This document shows positions 1 to 8,443 of a DNA stretch of 64,000 bases, piece after piece. The stretch lies in the NCBI RefSeq assembly GCF_015595035.1, contig NZ_JADNRN010000001.1, positions 1,550,001-1,614,000 on the forward strand, read 5' to 3'. The stretch is from Marinibium conchae. GTDB taxonomy: Bacteria > Pseudomonadota > Gammaproteobacteria > Enterobacterales > Alteromonadaceae. Both the position numbers and the translations under genes were made by a program. The notes under the pieces were generated by a model, which had not been told where the DNA came from, made no database searches, and worked only from the letters and a program-made list of their open reading frames with translations. Position 1 is the stretch's first letter; every line of letters starts with the position of its first letter.

Positions 1-458
1 TCTCTCGCATTCGCAACGAACATATTGGTTTCATATTCCAAACTTTTCATCTTTTACCGAAGCTTGATGTAAGTGAGAACGTCAAGCTGCCGATGCGCTA
101 TTCCTCAGTCTCCGAGGATGAAGCCAACGCGCGAGCAGAGCGACTAATCGAACGCGTGGGTCTATCTCATCGCAAGCACCATAAGCCCTTTGAAATGTCT
201 GGTGGCCAACGTCAGAGAGTGGCCATTGCCCGTGCCCTTATTAATCAGCCGAGTGTGATTTTGGCCGATGAACCAACGGGAAATTTAGACAGTAAAACCT
301 CGAACGAAATAATGGATTTGTTAACCGAGTTACACAAAAGCGGCCAGACGATTGTGATGGTAACTCACGAAGATGAAATTGCAGCTTATGCTCAGCGCAC
401 TATAAGAATGAAAGATGGCAAAATTATTTCATCTGAACCTGCAGGTACAAAGCCATGA
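1..458 (+). CDS. ABC transporter ATP-binding protein, MacB/LolD type (5' end missing)
   Basis: This is the C-terminal part of an ABC ATPase that would power the permease encoded at 3652. The reading frame is open from base 3, so the gene starts before the window. The fragment opens with the Q-loop region (FIFQTFHLLP), then shows the signature motif SGGQRQR, Walker B ILADEPTGNLD and the H-loop THE. The wording DEPTGNLDS is typical of the LolD/MacB/FtsE class, which works with FtsX-like permeases that extract or push substrates in the envelope rather than moving them through a classical channel. Its stop overlaps the next start by four bases (ATGA), so it belongs to one operon with the three adaptors and the permease. 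Substrate unknown; family assignment is secure. Confidence 0.93.
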   Translation, partial: SRIRNEHIGFIFQTFHLLPKLDVSENVKLPMRYSSVSEDEANARAERLIERVGLSHRKHHKPFEMSGGQRQRVAIARALINQPSVILADEPTGNLDSKTSNEIMDLLTELHKSGQTIVMVTHEDEIAAYAQRTIRMKDGKIISSEPAGTKP

Positions 459-1444
459 TATTGAGTTTCAATAGCAAAACTATGGGTAGAGCTTTCGCCT
501 TTGTCATACTATTTATATGTTCTTTTAAAGCTCTAACTAACGAGCTTTTACTTACAGGGCAAATTAGTTCTTCTGCTAAACAAGTGGTAAATGCACCGCA
601 ATCAAGCCGCTGGCAAATTCAAATTCAATGGATGGAAGAGGAAGGAAAAATTGTCTCTGAAGGAGACGTTATTGCCGTATTCGATGGGTCGAATGAACAG
701 AGCCGGCTTGATCAAAACCAAGAGTCACTCGAACGACAAGTATTAGAGCTTGAGCAACTCAAAATGGAGCAAGAGAGGAAACTATCTGAAGCACAAGGGA
801 GCTTAAAACTAGCCTTAATGAGAGTTAAAAAGGCGCAAATCGAAGCGTCGGTGCCGGCGACTGAAGTCAGTCGTTATGATAAAGGGCAATATGACTTAGC
901 ATTACAACGAGCATTGCTCGAACAAGTAAAAGCCGAAGAAGCATTGCGTCGAGCCGAAAAAGAACGAAGCACAGAGCTGGAAAAGAAACGCATCGACATT
1001 CAAAAAGTTGAAGAAGAGATTAACTATTTGAATAGCCTTTTAAACCGGATGAATGTCACTGCAACGCTCTCAGGCCCAATCACTTATGGCATTCACCCTT
1101 GGACTCAAAAAAAGATAGCGGCAGGTACGAATCTGCAGCCTAGCTGGAAGGTGTTGGATGTTCAGGCAAGTTCTAACTTTCAAATCGAAACTTGGATCCA
1201 TGAAATTGACGCGGTGGGTCTAGAAGCCGGCGTAGAAGTAGAACTCGTCATTGACGCATTTCCTGATAAACGCTTTATTGGTTTATTCGATAGTATATCG
1301 AGCCAATCAGAAAAGCGTTCACAATGGAGCGATAGTGCTTACTTTCCGAGTATTATTCAATTTAAAGACGCGCCAGATGTGAATTTGGCACCTGGCATGA
1401 GTGTTCGTATTCATGTTAACGCTGGGGATAAAAACGATGCGTAG
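455..1444 (+). CDS. HlyD/RND-type periplasmic adaptor subunit (first of three)
   Basis: A 329-residue exported protein with a hydrophobic N-terminal segment (about residues 11-28) that looks like a signal peptide or anchor. It then has a lipoyl-like half motif around residues 60-75 (EGKIVSEGDVIAVFDG), a long charged coiled coil (about 80-195), the second lipoyl half, and a beta-barrel segment containing VELVIDAFPDKRFIG. This is the order of membrane-fusion proteins that link an inner-membrane transporter to an outer-membrane exit duct. It overlaps the ATPase gene by four bases and the next adaptor by eight. The C-terminus stops soon after the APGMSVRIHV strand, so the membrane-proximal domain is short. 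Role inferred from fold and operon; substrate unknown. Confidence 0.85.
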   Translation: MILSFNSKTMGRAFAFVILFICSFKALTNELLLTGQISSSAKQVVNAPQSSRWQIQIQWMEEEGKIVSEGDVIAVFDGSNEQSRLDQNQESLERQVLELEQLKMEQERKLSEAQGSLKLALMRVKKAQIEASVPATEVSRYDKGQYDLALQRALLEQVKAEEALRRAEKERSTELEKKRIDIQKVEEEINYLNSLLNRMNVTATLSGPITYGIHPWTQKKIAAGTNLQPSWKVLDVQASSNFQIETWIHEIDAVGLEAGVEVELVIDAFPDKRFIGLFDSISSQSEKRSQWSDSAYFPSIIQFKDAPDVNLAPGMSVRIHVNAGDKNDA

Positions 1445-2426
1445 AGTGTTACTTACAAGCAGCATTTGCCTGTTACTGCTGGCCTGCTCAGATGAAAACG
1501 ATAATCTGGCTCAGCCGAAAGAGCAAAGCAAAGCGGAAATTAGTGCTCCTGCGGAACTGGTTAGTATGCAAGAAGTCACTATAGGCCCTCCTAATATTAG
1601 GCGCATGTGGAATTTCAAAATCGAATATCTTGCACGAGAAAATGCGATTGTTAAGCCAGGTGACGTATTGGCTCGTTTTGACGGGCAGAGAATTCGAAAC
1701 GATTTAGTTGGACGTAAAAGTGAACTTGAAGCTGCAATAAAAGAAGCAGAGCAAAAGAAACTGAATAACGAGGCAAAACTTAAAGACTTATTGCTGGATT
1801 TGGCAGAAGCCAAAATGAATGAGGACAAAACCAAGCGGAAAGTGGAAATTACCGACGCGTCCAGATCCGAGATTGAACGACAGAAACAGCAGGCGGAGTA
1901 CTTAATTGCGAAGGAATCCCACGATCAAGCCAAACTTCGTGTAAAACAGCAAAAAGAAGAAATGCTTGTAAATGAGAAGGTGCAAAGAGCACGTATCGAC
2001 AACCGACGCGTCAGAGTGAAAGACTTAGAGGAAAGTATTGCTAAGCTCACCATCAAGTCACCAAAAGACGGTATGGTTATTTATTACAACTGGAACGACG
2101 ACAAACCTGCCGTCGGCGATACTGTGTATATGGGCGCTACGCTCATGACACTGCCTTCTCTTGATAAAATATCTGTAAAAGTTGAGTTTGATGAATCTCA
2201 CACGTCAAAAGTGAGTCTTGGACAACAAGTAAAAGTGACTCTGGATGCTTTCCCTGAGCGCCCCTTCATTGGAAAGATCAGTGAAATCGGTAAAGCCTAC
2301 AGAAATAAATCTCAGCGCAATTTGAAAGTTGTGTTCGACGCTTGGGTCACTCTTGATGAAATGGATACCACTATTATGCGCCCTGGTATGAAAGCAAATG
2401 TAGAACTTGTGAAAGGTGAAGTATGA
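1437..2426 (+). CDS. HlyD-type adaptor lipoprotein (second of three)
   Basis: The start at 1437 is chosen over an in-frame ATG at 1401 because it puts a clean lipoprotein signal at the N-terminus: MRRVLLTSSICLLLLAC, with the acylated Cys at residue 17. It also overlaps the preceding stop (ATGCGTAG), as elsewhere in this operon. The mature protein has a lipoyl-like strand (NAIVKPGDVLARFDGQ), a long Lys/Glu-rich coiled coil (about residues 75-195), the returning lipoyl half (KSPKDGMVIYY) and a beta-barrel domain with VKVTLDAFPERPFIGKI. It is paralogous in layout to its two neighbours. It probably sits on the periplasmic face of a membrane through its lipid, as AcrA-type adaptors do. Confidence 0.87.
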   Translation: MRRVLLTSSICLLLLACSDENDNLAQPKEQSKAEISAPAELVSMQEVTIGPPNIRRMWNFKIEYLARENAIVKPGDVLARFDGQRIRNDLVGRKSELEAAIKEAEQKKLNNEAKLKDLLLDLAEAKMNEDKTKRKVEITDASRSEIERQKQQAEYLIAKESHDQAKLRVKQQKEEMLVNEKVQRARIDNRRVRVKDLEESIAKLTIKSPKDGMVIYYNWNDDKPAVGDTVYMGATLMTLPSLDKISVKVEFDESHTSKVSLGQQVKVTLDAFPERPFIGKISEIGKAYRNKSQRNLKVVFDAWVTLDEMDTTIMRPGMKANVELVKGEV

Positions 2427-3655
2427 GCAATAAACACGCTGTTGTATTGTTGCTTATATGTTTTGTAAGCCTAATGAGCGGGTGTGCTGAAGAAGAAATT
2501 TCCAGTACCCCTATTTACACCGTCACCGACCGAGATTTTGGTATCACGGTTGCCGCGTTTGGTGAAATCGAAGCGGCAGAGGCGCAACGCATTCCGTCGC
2601 CGGGTAATCAACCGATGACCTTAGAGTGGCTTATTCCGGAAAATACCGTAGTGGAGAAAGGCGATGTTATTGCCCGTTTTGATGCTCAACAAATTATTAA
2701 AGACAGTCGTTCCGAAGAACTTGAAATGTTGAAGTTACAACAAGACATGGCGAGGAACAACGCGGTTCAAAGTCAACAACTCAACGATATTGAATCTGAT
2801 CAGACTTTTGTTAAACAAGAATTTGAATTTGTTGACCGTTTCGCTATCGACGATTTGCGTATTTATTCTCAGCTAGAAATCATAGATACTTTACAAAATC
2901 GAGATTTTTTGGAGGCAAAAGACGAATTCTTAGAATGGAAAGAGTCAAGTATCGACGAGCAGCACCAAAGTGAATCAGCCGTACTAGATATTCGTAAAAG
3001 TGGACATGCCGCAAAATTTAAACGTTATCAACAAGCACTTTCGAAATTAGAGGTTGTTGCGCCTTATTCTGGCTTACTTATTTATGAGAAGGACCGACGC
3101 GGCGAAAAACCCTCGGTAGGTCAGACTATTTTCCCTGGTCGTCCAATTGCCCAAATTCCTAACTTGGATAATATGCAAGCAAGGGTTTATGCCCTCGCTA
3201 ATGATGCAATTGACCTAGCTAATGAACAAAGTGTCACGCTTCGCTTAGACGCCTTTCCAACAGAAGAGTTTAGTGGAAAGGTGATTAATGTGGCAGGATT
3301 TCCCCGCTCTATAGAGCGCGGTAACCCAGTAACTTATTATGAAGTAACGATAAGTCTCGATAAGCAAGACAAAAACCTAATGCAGCCAGGGCGAAAACTC
3401 ACTGCCGAGATACAAGTAAAAGTGGCCAGTAAATCAGTCGTCATACCCTTACAAGCCATACACCATGACCAAGGAAGATCATATGTTTATCTCAAACACG
3501 ATGGAAACTTTGTGCGTCGAGAGGTCAGTAGCGGCAGGAAAAATCAATATCTCGTTGAGATTACACAAGGTGTTGTTGTTGGTGACCAGATTGCGCTAAG
3601 CGTCCCTGATGGTGTAGAGAACGAGCTCAACACCGAAAGCAAGGTAGCATCATGA
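2423..3655 (+). CDS. HlyD/MacA-type adaptor lipoprotein (third of three)
   Basis: At 410 residues this is the largest of the three adaptors and the only one with a full C-terminal membrane-proximal domain (about residues 325-400; VVIPLQAIHHDQGRSYVYL), the segment that docks adaptors such as MacA onto the permease. The N-terminus is a lipoprotein signal ending LMSGC (Cys at residue 21). It then has a lipoyl-like half (NTVVEKGDVIARFDAQ), a helical hairpin (about 90-200), the second half (APYSGLLIYEKD) and a barrel with VTLRLDAFPTEEFSGKV. It overlaps both neighbours by four bases (ATGA). By completeness it is the best candidate for the true MacA equivalent, with the other two as accessory or hetero-oligomeric partners; this division is inference. 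Confidence 0.88.
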   Translation: MSNKHAVVLLLICFVSLMSGCAEEEISSTPIYTVTDRDFGITVAAFGEIEAAEAQRIPSPGNQPMTLEWLIPENTVVEKGDVIARFDAQQIIKDSRSEELEMLKLQQDMARNNAVQSQQLNDIESDQTFVKQEFEFVDRFAIDDLRIYSQLEIIDTLQNRDFLEAKDEFLEWKESSIDEQHQSESAVLDIRKSGHAAKFKRYQQALSKLEVVAPYSGLLIYEKDRRGEKPSVGQTIFPGRPIAQIPNLDNMQARVYALANDAIDLANEQSVTLRLDAFPTEEFSGKVINVAGFPRSIERGNPVTYYEVTISLDKQDKNLMQPGRKLTAEIQVKVASKSVVIPLQAIHHDQGRSYVYLKHDGNFVRREVSSGRKNQYLVEITQGVVVGDQIALSVPDGVENELNTESKVAS

Positions 3656-4908
3656 TTGGAAAATACAGTGTATTGCTTAAGGATGCCATTGCAGAATTAT
3701 CCGCCCAAAAGCTCCGAACCTTCCTCACGCTTCTAGGCATGATATTTGGTGTAGGTGCGGTTATTGCCATGCTCAATATTGGCGAGGGAGCAGAGAGACA
3801 AGCCTTGAAACTCATAGATTCGATGGGAGTTAACAATATCATACTAAACGCCAAAGACTACTCAAGTGAAGAACTTGCCGAAATTCGGGAAGAAAGCTTG
3901 GGTTTATCAATGGGCGATATTCACGCTGCAGTGGCCACTTTGCCCTTCGTTGAGGCTTACAGCGCAAGCAAAAAAATACGTGTACACGATATTTATAGCG
4001 AAGAACGAAAGTCACAGGCTGAGGTTTTAGGTGTAACCTTAACCTATTATGATCATGCTAACCTCAAATTAAGTGCTGGCAGATGGTTGAATGAAACAGA
4101 CAATGCTCGCATAGCACAAGTTGCTGTACTCGGCTCAAGTGCTGCGCGCGAATTATTCCCAAATTTAGTTGACTCCACTGATGAGATTATCGGGCAATAT
4201 GTGAAAGTGAATCATGTTTGGCTAACTGTGGTTGGTGTATTGAGTCAGCCTCCTGGCGATAAAAATGAATTTCAAGGGGTACAAATAGGTGGCGATCGTT
4301 ATCGAATCTTTTTACCACTGGCTACTAGCATCCAAAAGTTTTCAAGTGACACATTAGCAAGCGAACTTGACTCAATTAAGTTAAATATCATTAAAGGAAG
4401 TGACCCTGTTATCGCAGCTAAAGCCGTTGAGCAACTGATGCAGCTGCGCCACGGTGGGGTTGACGACTACGAACTAATTATTCCTGCAGCTTTGCTAGAA
4501 CAACAAAAACAAACACAACAAATATTTAATATAGTAATGGCCTGTGTTGCCGGCATCTCCTTACTTGTAGGTGGCATTGGCATAATGAACATCATGTTAG
4601 CCAACGTGATGGAGCGAACAAAAGAAATTGGATTGTTACGTGCAGTTGGTGCAACTCAGCAGGATATCAAAGAGCAATTCTTAGCTGAAAGTTTTGCCAT
4701 ATCTGTACTGGGAGGTATGCTAGGTATTGTATTTGGTTTAATTTTATCTGAAATTATAGGCACCTACTCTGGCTGGGCCGTTAGCTGGTCAATACCGGCT
4801 ATCTTTCTGTCCTTGAGTATTTGTATGATAGTCGGTGTTGGCTTTGGTGTATTCCCCGCTATAAAAGCATCGAAACTCAACCCTATCGATGCCTTGCATA
4901 GCGACTAG
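3652..4908 (+). CDS. MacB/LolC-type ABC transporter permease (FtsX family)
   Basis: An inner-membrane permease of 418 residues with the MacB plan: one N-terminal transmembrane helix (about residues 20-45, LTLLGMIFGVGAVIAML), a large periplasmic MacB_PCD-like domain (about 50-285), then three C-terminal helices (about 293-320, 340-365, 378-403) containing the FtsX signature region GIGIMNIMLANVMERTKEIGLLRAVGAT. The ATPase is a separate polypeptide (end at 458), unlike E. coli MacB, where it is fused. It closes a five-gene translationally coupled operon. MacB-class pumps move substrates such as peptides, toxins or lipoproteins out of the periplasm through an outer-membrane factor; no such factor gene is in this stretch. 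Substrate unknown. Confidence 0.92.
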   Translation: MIGKYSVLLKDAIAELSAQKLRTFLTLLGMIFGVGAVIAMLNIGEGAERQALKLIDSMGVNNIILNAKDYSSEELAEIREESLGLSMGDIHAAVATLPFVEAYSASKKIRVHDIYSEERKSQAEVLGVTLTYYDHANLKLSAGRWLNETDNARIAQVAVLGSSAARELFPNLVDSTDEIIGQYVKVNHVWLTVVGVLSQPPGDKNEFQGVQIGGDRYRIFLPLATSIQKFSSDTLASELDSIKLNIIKGSDPVIAAKAVEQLMQLRHGGVDDYELIIPAALLEQQKQTQQIFNIVMACVAGISLLVGGIGIMNIMLANVMERTKEIGLLRAVGATQQDIKEQFLAESFAISVLGGMLGIVFGLILSEIIGTYSGWAVSWSIPAIFLSLSICMIVGVGFGVFPAIKASKLNPIDALHSD

Positions 4909-4982
4909 AGGCTTAGCCGTGATGAACAGCGAGATGATGATATACCTTGCGCCTTATTATTTATGTTTAAGAAGATAGTAAA

Positions 4983-5771
4983 ATGACACTAGCAGAAACA
5001 AAACATTTAATTCGTAGTGGCTACGTTTTCATTGCGATGATCTTGCTAGCCTACCCTGCCGCAGCTCAAGAATGTGCAGTGACTCATAGCGATACTTCGC
5101 AGATCAACCTAGCGGTTGCCGTATACGAGCCTTGGATGATAGTGAATCAGAAGGGCGTTAACGGCATTGATGTGGATATTGTACGAGAAATCGCGAAACG
5201 CATGAACATTAAGGTCAACATGATAGAGTGTAACTGGACGGACTGCCTTAAACGTAGCAGAACTGGTAGCGTTGATTTGCTCACCAATCTTTTTAGAACG
5301 CCAGAGCGAGAAGCTTTTCTCTCTTTTTTAGAACCACCATATTTGATCGGCACTACCAGAGCCTTTTATGCGCTTGGCGATGATAAATACAAAGTAGCCA
5401 ACTATGACGACTTACAGGGCATAGAGATTGGAATTGAGAACGACGTGTTACAGTTTTCTCGTTTTGATAGCGACAAAACCCTATCCAAATCAACTTTTGA
5501 AAGCAGCCAATTAGTTATCAAAGCATTGTTAAACGAAGATGTAGATGTGATTGTCGGCCAAGAGAACGTATTTGATTACATCATTAATAACAGCGCCGAA
5601 TTTAGCGAGCTAATCACCAAACAACGTTTTTCGGTTTATGCCGAGGAAGACGGCTATTTCGGCGTTTCCAAATGCAACGATAAGGATGCGTTTTGGCAGC
5701 ATTTCGAGAAACAGCTGATTACCGTTATCAACGAGGGCTTTGTAAATAAAGTAATCAATAATTACCGCTAA
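4983..5771 (+). CDS. Periplasmic substrate-binding protein, family 3 (orphan)
   Basis: A 262-residue exported protein with an N-terminal signal peptide (hydrophobic core about residues 15-27, probable cut after AAA). It is followed by the bilobed amino-acid-binding fold: INLAVAVYEPWMIV, then GIDVDIVREIAKRMNIKVNMIECNWTDCLK and a second lobe with IEIGIENDVLQF. Family 3 proteins bind polar amino acids or similar small molecules for ABC importers or feed sensory receptors. No permease or ATPase for uptake is adjacent: the gene lies 74 bp after an exporter permease and faces mobA. It may be a stand-alone sensor or partner of a remote transporter. Ligand cannot be read from sequence. Confidence 0.82.
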   Translation: MTLAETKHLIRSGYVFIAMILLAYPAAAQECAVTHSDTSQINLAVAVYEPWMIVNQKGVNGIDVDIVREIAKRMNIKVNMIECNWTDCLKRSRTGSVDLLTNLFRTPEREAFLSFLEPPYLIGTTRAFYALGDDKYKVANYDDLQGIEIGIENDVLQFSRFDSDKTLSKSTFESSQLVIKALLNEDVDVIVGQENVFDYIINNSAEFSELITKQRFSVYAEEDGYFGVSKCNDKDAFWQHFEKQLITVINEGFVNKVINNYR

Positions 5772-5834
5772 CACGATATTTTTACTCTTGGTGTTTTAAG
5801 ACAGTGCCTGAGTAAATAGCTTAAAGTTGCTGGA

Positions 5835-6473
5835 TTACATCGAAAGCATGTCAGGGCTATTGATATTGTGAAAGTCATCACGACTTACCTTTAGCCCCTT
5901 ACCTTGCAAATCATTTAGCGAAATACTGATGGCACCAGAGAGCACGTATCTCATTGATACGCTGTTGGCGCTTTTGACTGTCTTCAACAAAGCAATATTT
6001 TCGTTACTTAAGTAAAACGCAACAGGGAAATAGTTTGACTCGAAATAGCAGCTTTGCAGCTTACACCTAGCATGCTCTAGTAGAGCTTCTAAGTATTGGC
6101 TTCTTAACTTAGGCATATCGTTAGGGATCACCAATAGAATATCTCCAACTTGCAATTCTGCGTGCTCAATGGCGGATAATATGCCCCCGACAGGGCCCTT
6201 ATCACCAAATTCATCATAGCAAAGTTGTATATTCTCTCTGCTAAGCAAAGTAGAGCGGCTAGTATCATTATTCTCACCCTGGATAGGTTTTTTATCCTTC
6301 AGCCCCACATAAAGCTGCTCGATTGTGGTTTGCTGTAAACAACGTATAGCGTGTTCAAGAAATGACACACCGTGATAAATCACCTCGCCTTTAGGTCTTC
6401 CCATTCGTGTTGAGTGTCCGCCGTTGAGAACAAGCCCCACCACTCTGCTCTGCGTTTTTTTACTCTGCGACAT
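5835..6473 (-). CDS. mobA: Molybdenum cofactor guanylyltransferase (MobA-like)
   Basis: A 212-residue nucleotidyltransferase. Its N-terminus VVGLVLNGGHSTRMGRPKG matches the MobA signature GGxSxRMGxxK that binds GTP, with LNGG in place of the usual LAGG. It also has GPVGGILSAIEHA and a PNDMPKL segment at the place of the family's metal-binding CDMP motif. MobA transfers GMP to molybdopterin in the cytoplasm to make the guanine dinucleotide cofactor of DMSO-reductase-type enzymes. A modABC molybdate importer lies in the same window (53839-56517) but is not linked. Asn in place of the usual residue before DMP, and the LNGG change, leave open a related MocA- or sugar-nucleotidyltransferase role. 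Convergent with the solute-binding gene; 43 bp after the end of the leftward cluster. Confidence 0.78.
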   Translation of the reverse strand: MSQSKKTQSRVVGLVLNGGHSTRMGRPKGEVIYHGVSFLEHAIRCLQQTTIEQLYVGLKDKKPIQGENNDTSRSTLLSRENIQLCYDEFGDKGPVGGILSAIEHAELQVGDILLVIPNDMPKLRSQYLEALLEHARCKLQSCYFESNYFPVAFYLSNENIALLKTVKSANSVSMRYVLSGAISISLNDLQGKGLKVSRDDFHNINSPDMLSM

Positions 6474-6516
6474 CGAATGCTATTACTCTTAACAATTTTT
6501 ATATGAGCTTACGAGC

Positions 6517-7317
6517 TTACACACATTGCTTTTCAGATAAAAGCCACTTTTCAGAGAGCGACTTATGGTTTACTTGAATATCAACCAACAGCAGAGACCC
6601 TGCGCTCAAACGATAACGTGCACTGAACTGCGATAAGGGAATATTCTCGCCAGCCTTTGTACTTTGCGAGTATAACACTTGAGCAATATGAGCCGACAGA
6701 GCAGTGTCTAAGCGCATCGGAAACAGTCGAATTGGTATTGCATCTGGTGCATAAGTTAACAACAAGTTTTTCTCTTTTCCACTCAAGCCCTCATTAACCA
6801 CTCTGAACCATTGACTGTAAGTCGCTGCAAAATCTATCTGAGCGTTTTTTGGCGCCAGAATCATTAAATTCGGCTCTTCTATCGACTTTAAGGTCGCGAA
6901 GGCAATCCCTTCACATTCATATAAGTGTTCAATTAACAGCTTTCTTTGCTTTGCTTGTCGAGGAAAATATAAGTTTACGCTCTTAGCGTCGAGTTCTTCT
7001 AGTTGCAAACGGGTTTGGCTTATCTTTTCGGCTGACGCTTGCTGTTCAGCTTTTTGCTCAGGCTTAACTATTGCACTGTTTTTCACAGACGCTTTCGGAG
7101 CGACTGTATCAATTGACGCGACACTGGGCAGCATGGTGGCCAAAGGTAAGTGAATTGGCTTCAGTTCTGCCGGTGATTTAAGATATTCGGTTTCTTTGGC
7201 TATCGTTGAATTCAATGAAACAAGAACAACATCAATGCACCAAATAAACGTCACTAGTACTAAAAAGCTGAGCAAAAGCCTTTTTAAGATGCGAGTATTG
7301 TGTTGCACTTTTGTCAT
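6517..7317 (-). CDS. Single-pass membrane protein with periplasmic domain (last gene of kinase cluster)
   Basis: I do not recognise this 266-residue protein. A positively charged N-terminus (RILKRLL) precedes one hydrophobic helix (about residues 13-34). A linker rich in Pro, Ala, Lys and Gln (about 45-100) leads to a predicted globular alpha/beta domain (about 105-262) with LYFPRQAKQRKLLIEHLYECEG and ARYRLSAGSLLLVDIQVNHKSL. Topology by charge suggests cytoplasmic N-terminus and periplasmic C-terminal domain. Two Cys (in LYECEG and the C-terminal KQCV) could form a disulphide. Its start overlaps the preceding gene by four bases, so it is translationally coupled to the coiled-coil protein at 7314. 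The layout (anchor, flexible linker, periplasmic domain) is what one expects of a connector in an envelope machine, but that is inference. Confidence 0.8.
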   Translation of the reverse strand: MTKVQHNTRILKRLLLSFLVLVTFIWCIDVVLVSLNSTIAKETEYLKSPAELKPIHLPLATMLPSVASIDTVAPKASVKNSAIVKPEQKAEQQASAEKISQTRLQLEELDAKSVNLYFPRQAKQRKLLIEHLYECEGIAFATLKSIEEPNLMILAPKNAQIDFAATYSQWFRVVNEGLSGKEKNLLLTYAPDAIPIRLFPMRLDTALSAHIAQVLYSQSTKAGENIPLSQFSARYRLSAGSLLLVDIQVNHKSLSEKWLLSEKQCV

Positions 7318-7910
7318 TGACTTAATGCTTCTAACGCCGTCATTTCCATTTTATTCATGACTGCCTGAAGGCGACTTAGCTGCTGGCGTTTGTCTTTCTT
7401 AATCTGACTTTTTGTATTTGACTGAAGCTGAGCTTCAATGCCGTCCGAAAAAACACTGTTCGAAGGCTCATTACTGGTACTTGTAGGGACCACGCTTGCA
7501 ACAAATTCAGAAGATTTTGCTACACTTTCTTTTTCGTCGGGTTGCCACAACTCCCTTTCAGGTAACATTTGGCTTTGCTCTTCAAGTGCTAACAACAACT
7601 CTCTATTAGTGTTGGCGAGCTTATTATCCAACTCTGTTATTCTAGTCTTAAGAATAGCTATCTCATGTTCCAGCCGCTTCTCAAGTTCATGGTGACTAAA
7701 CATAGCAGTTTGCTTCTCGTCATCAAGCTGACCACTCTTACTCTCGTGCTCAGACACTATTGTAAAAAACTGCGAACGATGTTTTAACCACTTCTTACCT
7801 GGGTCGGACTGTAAGACTAAAAAAGCCAACGAGGCGATGAAAGCAGCGAGGAAAAGCCATCGAAAAATACCTTGCGAATTTACCCTTGAAAATGAATTTA
7901 TCATGTACAA
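7314..7910 (-). CDS. Single-pass membrane protein with periplasmic coiled coil
   Basis: A 198-residue protein I cannot assign to a family. It has one N-terminal transmembrane helix (about residues 16-33, WLFLAAFIASLAFLVLQ), then a soluble part with a clear heptad-like coiled coil (about 70-115: HHELEKRLEHEIAILKTRITELDNKLANTNRELLLALEEQ). A low-complexity Ser/Thr stretch (about 130-150) and a basic helical tail rich in Gln and Lys follow. A good ribosome site (AGGAG, 8 bases before ATG) supports the start. It sits between the ExbB/MotA-like channel gene (8-bp gap) and another single-pass protein (4-bp overlap), so it probably forms part of the same membrane complex. It lacks an ExbD or MotB acid in the helix, so I do not call it the stator partner. 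Confidence 0.8.
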   Translation of the reverse strand: MYMINSFSRVNSQGIFRWLFLAAFIASLAFLVLQSDPGKKWLKHRSQFFTIVSEHESKSGQLDDEKQTAMFSHHELEKRLEHEIAILKTRITELDNKLANTNRELLLALEEQSQMLPERELWQPDEKESVAKSSEFVASVVPTSTSNEPSNSVFSDGIEAQLQSNTKSQIKKDKRQQLSRLQAVMNKMEMTALEALSQ

Positions 7911-7918
7911 ATCTCCTT

Positions 7919-8443
7919 CTAAGAGCCTATGCTTAAATCACTTTTAGCCAAAAATACGCTGGCTAACGAACGAATTAGTGTAGAGCAAGGCAAACCAACA
8001 ACCGTAGTCATAAAGGCCATCGAAAACTGAGATGTAAGTTCAGAAATGACGGCATTTACCGTGTCAGGTCCTAAGCTCTGATGCGACAAAGCACCTATCC
8101 CTAAACTAATTCCTAACAAAGTATAGGTTAACGCTAGTGTTGATATACCGTTGGCCGTTTGCTGAGCTATTTCGGCCCAATAGCGCTTTTCCTGTATTGT
8201 TCTTTGCGAATTCAGAATGTTGCAAATACTCAATAATCCAAGCCCACATAGTGGTACAAAGAACAACAAAAAAGAGGTCGAGAACATTTTCTGCAGACTC
8301 TGAATCAGCTGCATTGCATCAAGATTTGTAAGGTAACTCAGTATTGCCAATACAATGGTGATCGTTCCGAAACCACCCACAACGAACTTCATATTGAAGA
8401 TAGATGTTTTAGTACTGTCAGGCTGATGAGATAAAAGCAACAT
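7919..8443 (-). CDS. MotA/TolQ/ExbB-like proton channel protein
   Basis: A 174-residue inner-membrane protein with four hydrophobic helices at about residues 18-38, 54-77, 100-120 and 137-160. The last two, TYTLLGISLGIGALS and FSMAFMTTVVGLPCSTLIR, match the conserved end of MotA/TolQ/ExbB proteins (small-residue helix, a loop, then A(F/L)xTTxxGLP). There the Thr residues line the ion path; T146 and T147 would be the equivalents. In known members this subunit forms a pentamer around two copies of an ExbD/TolR/MotB partner and uses proton flow to drive work across the envelope. The large cytoplasmic loop of MotA is absent, so it is nearer to ExbB in size. TAATG coupling to the upstream gene. 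A candidate partner is encoded at 26665-27231. Confidence 0.72.
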   Translation of the reverse strand: MLLLSHQPDSTKTSIFNMKFVVGGFGTITIVLAILSYLTNLDAMQLIQSLQKMFSTSFLLFFVPLCGLGLLSICNILNSQRTIQEKRYWAEIAQQTANGISTLALTYTLLGISLGIGALSHQSLGPDTVNAVISELTSQFSMAFMTTVVGLPCSTLIRSLASVFLAKSDLSIGS

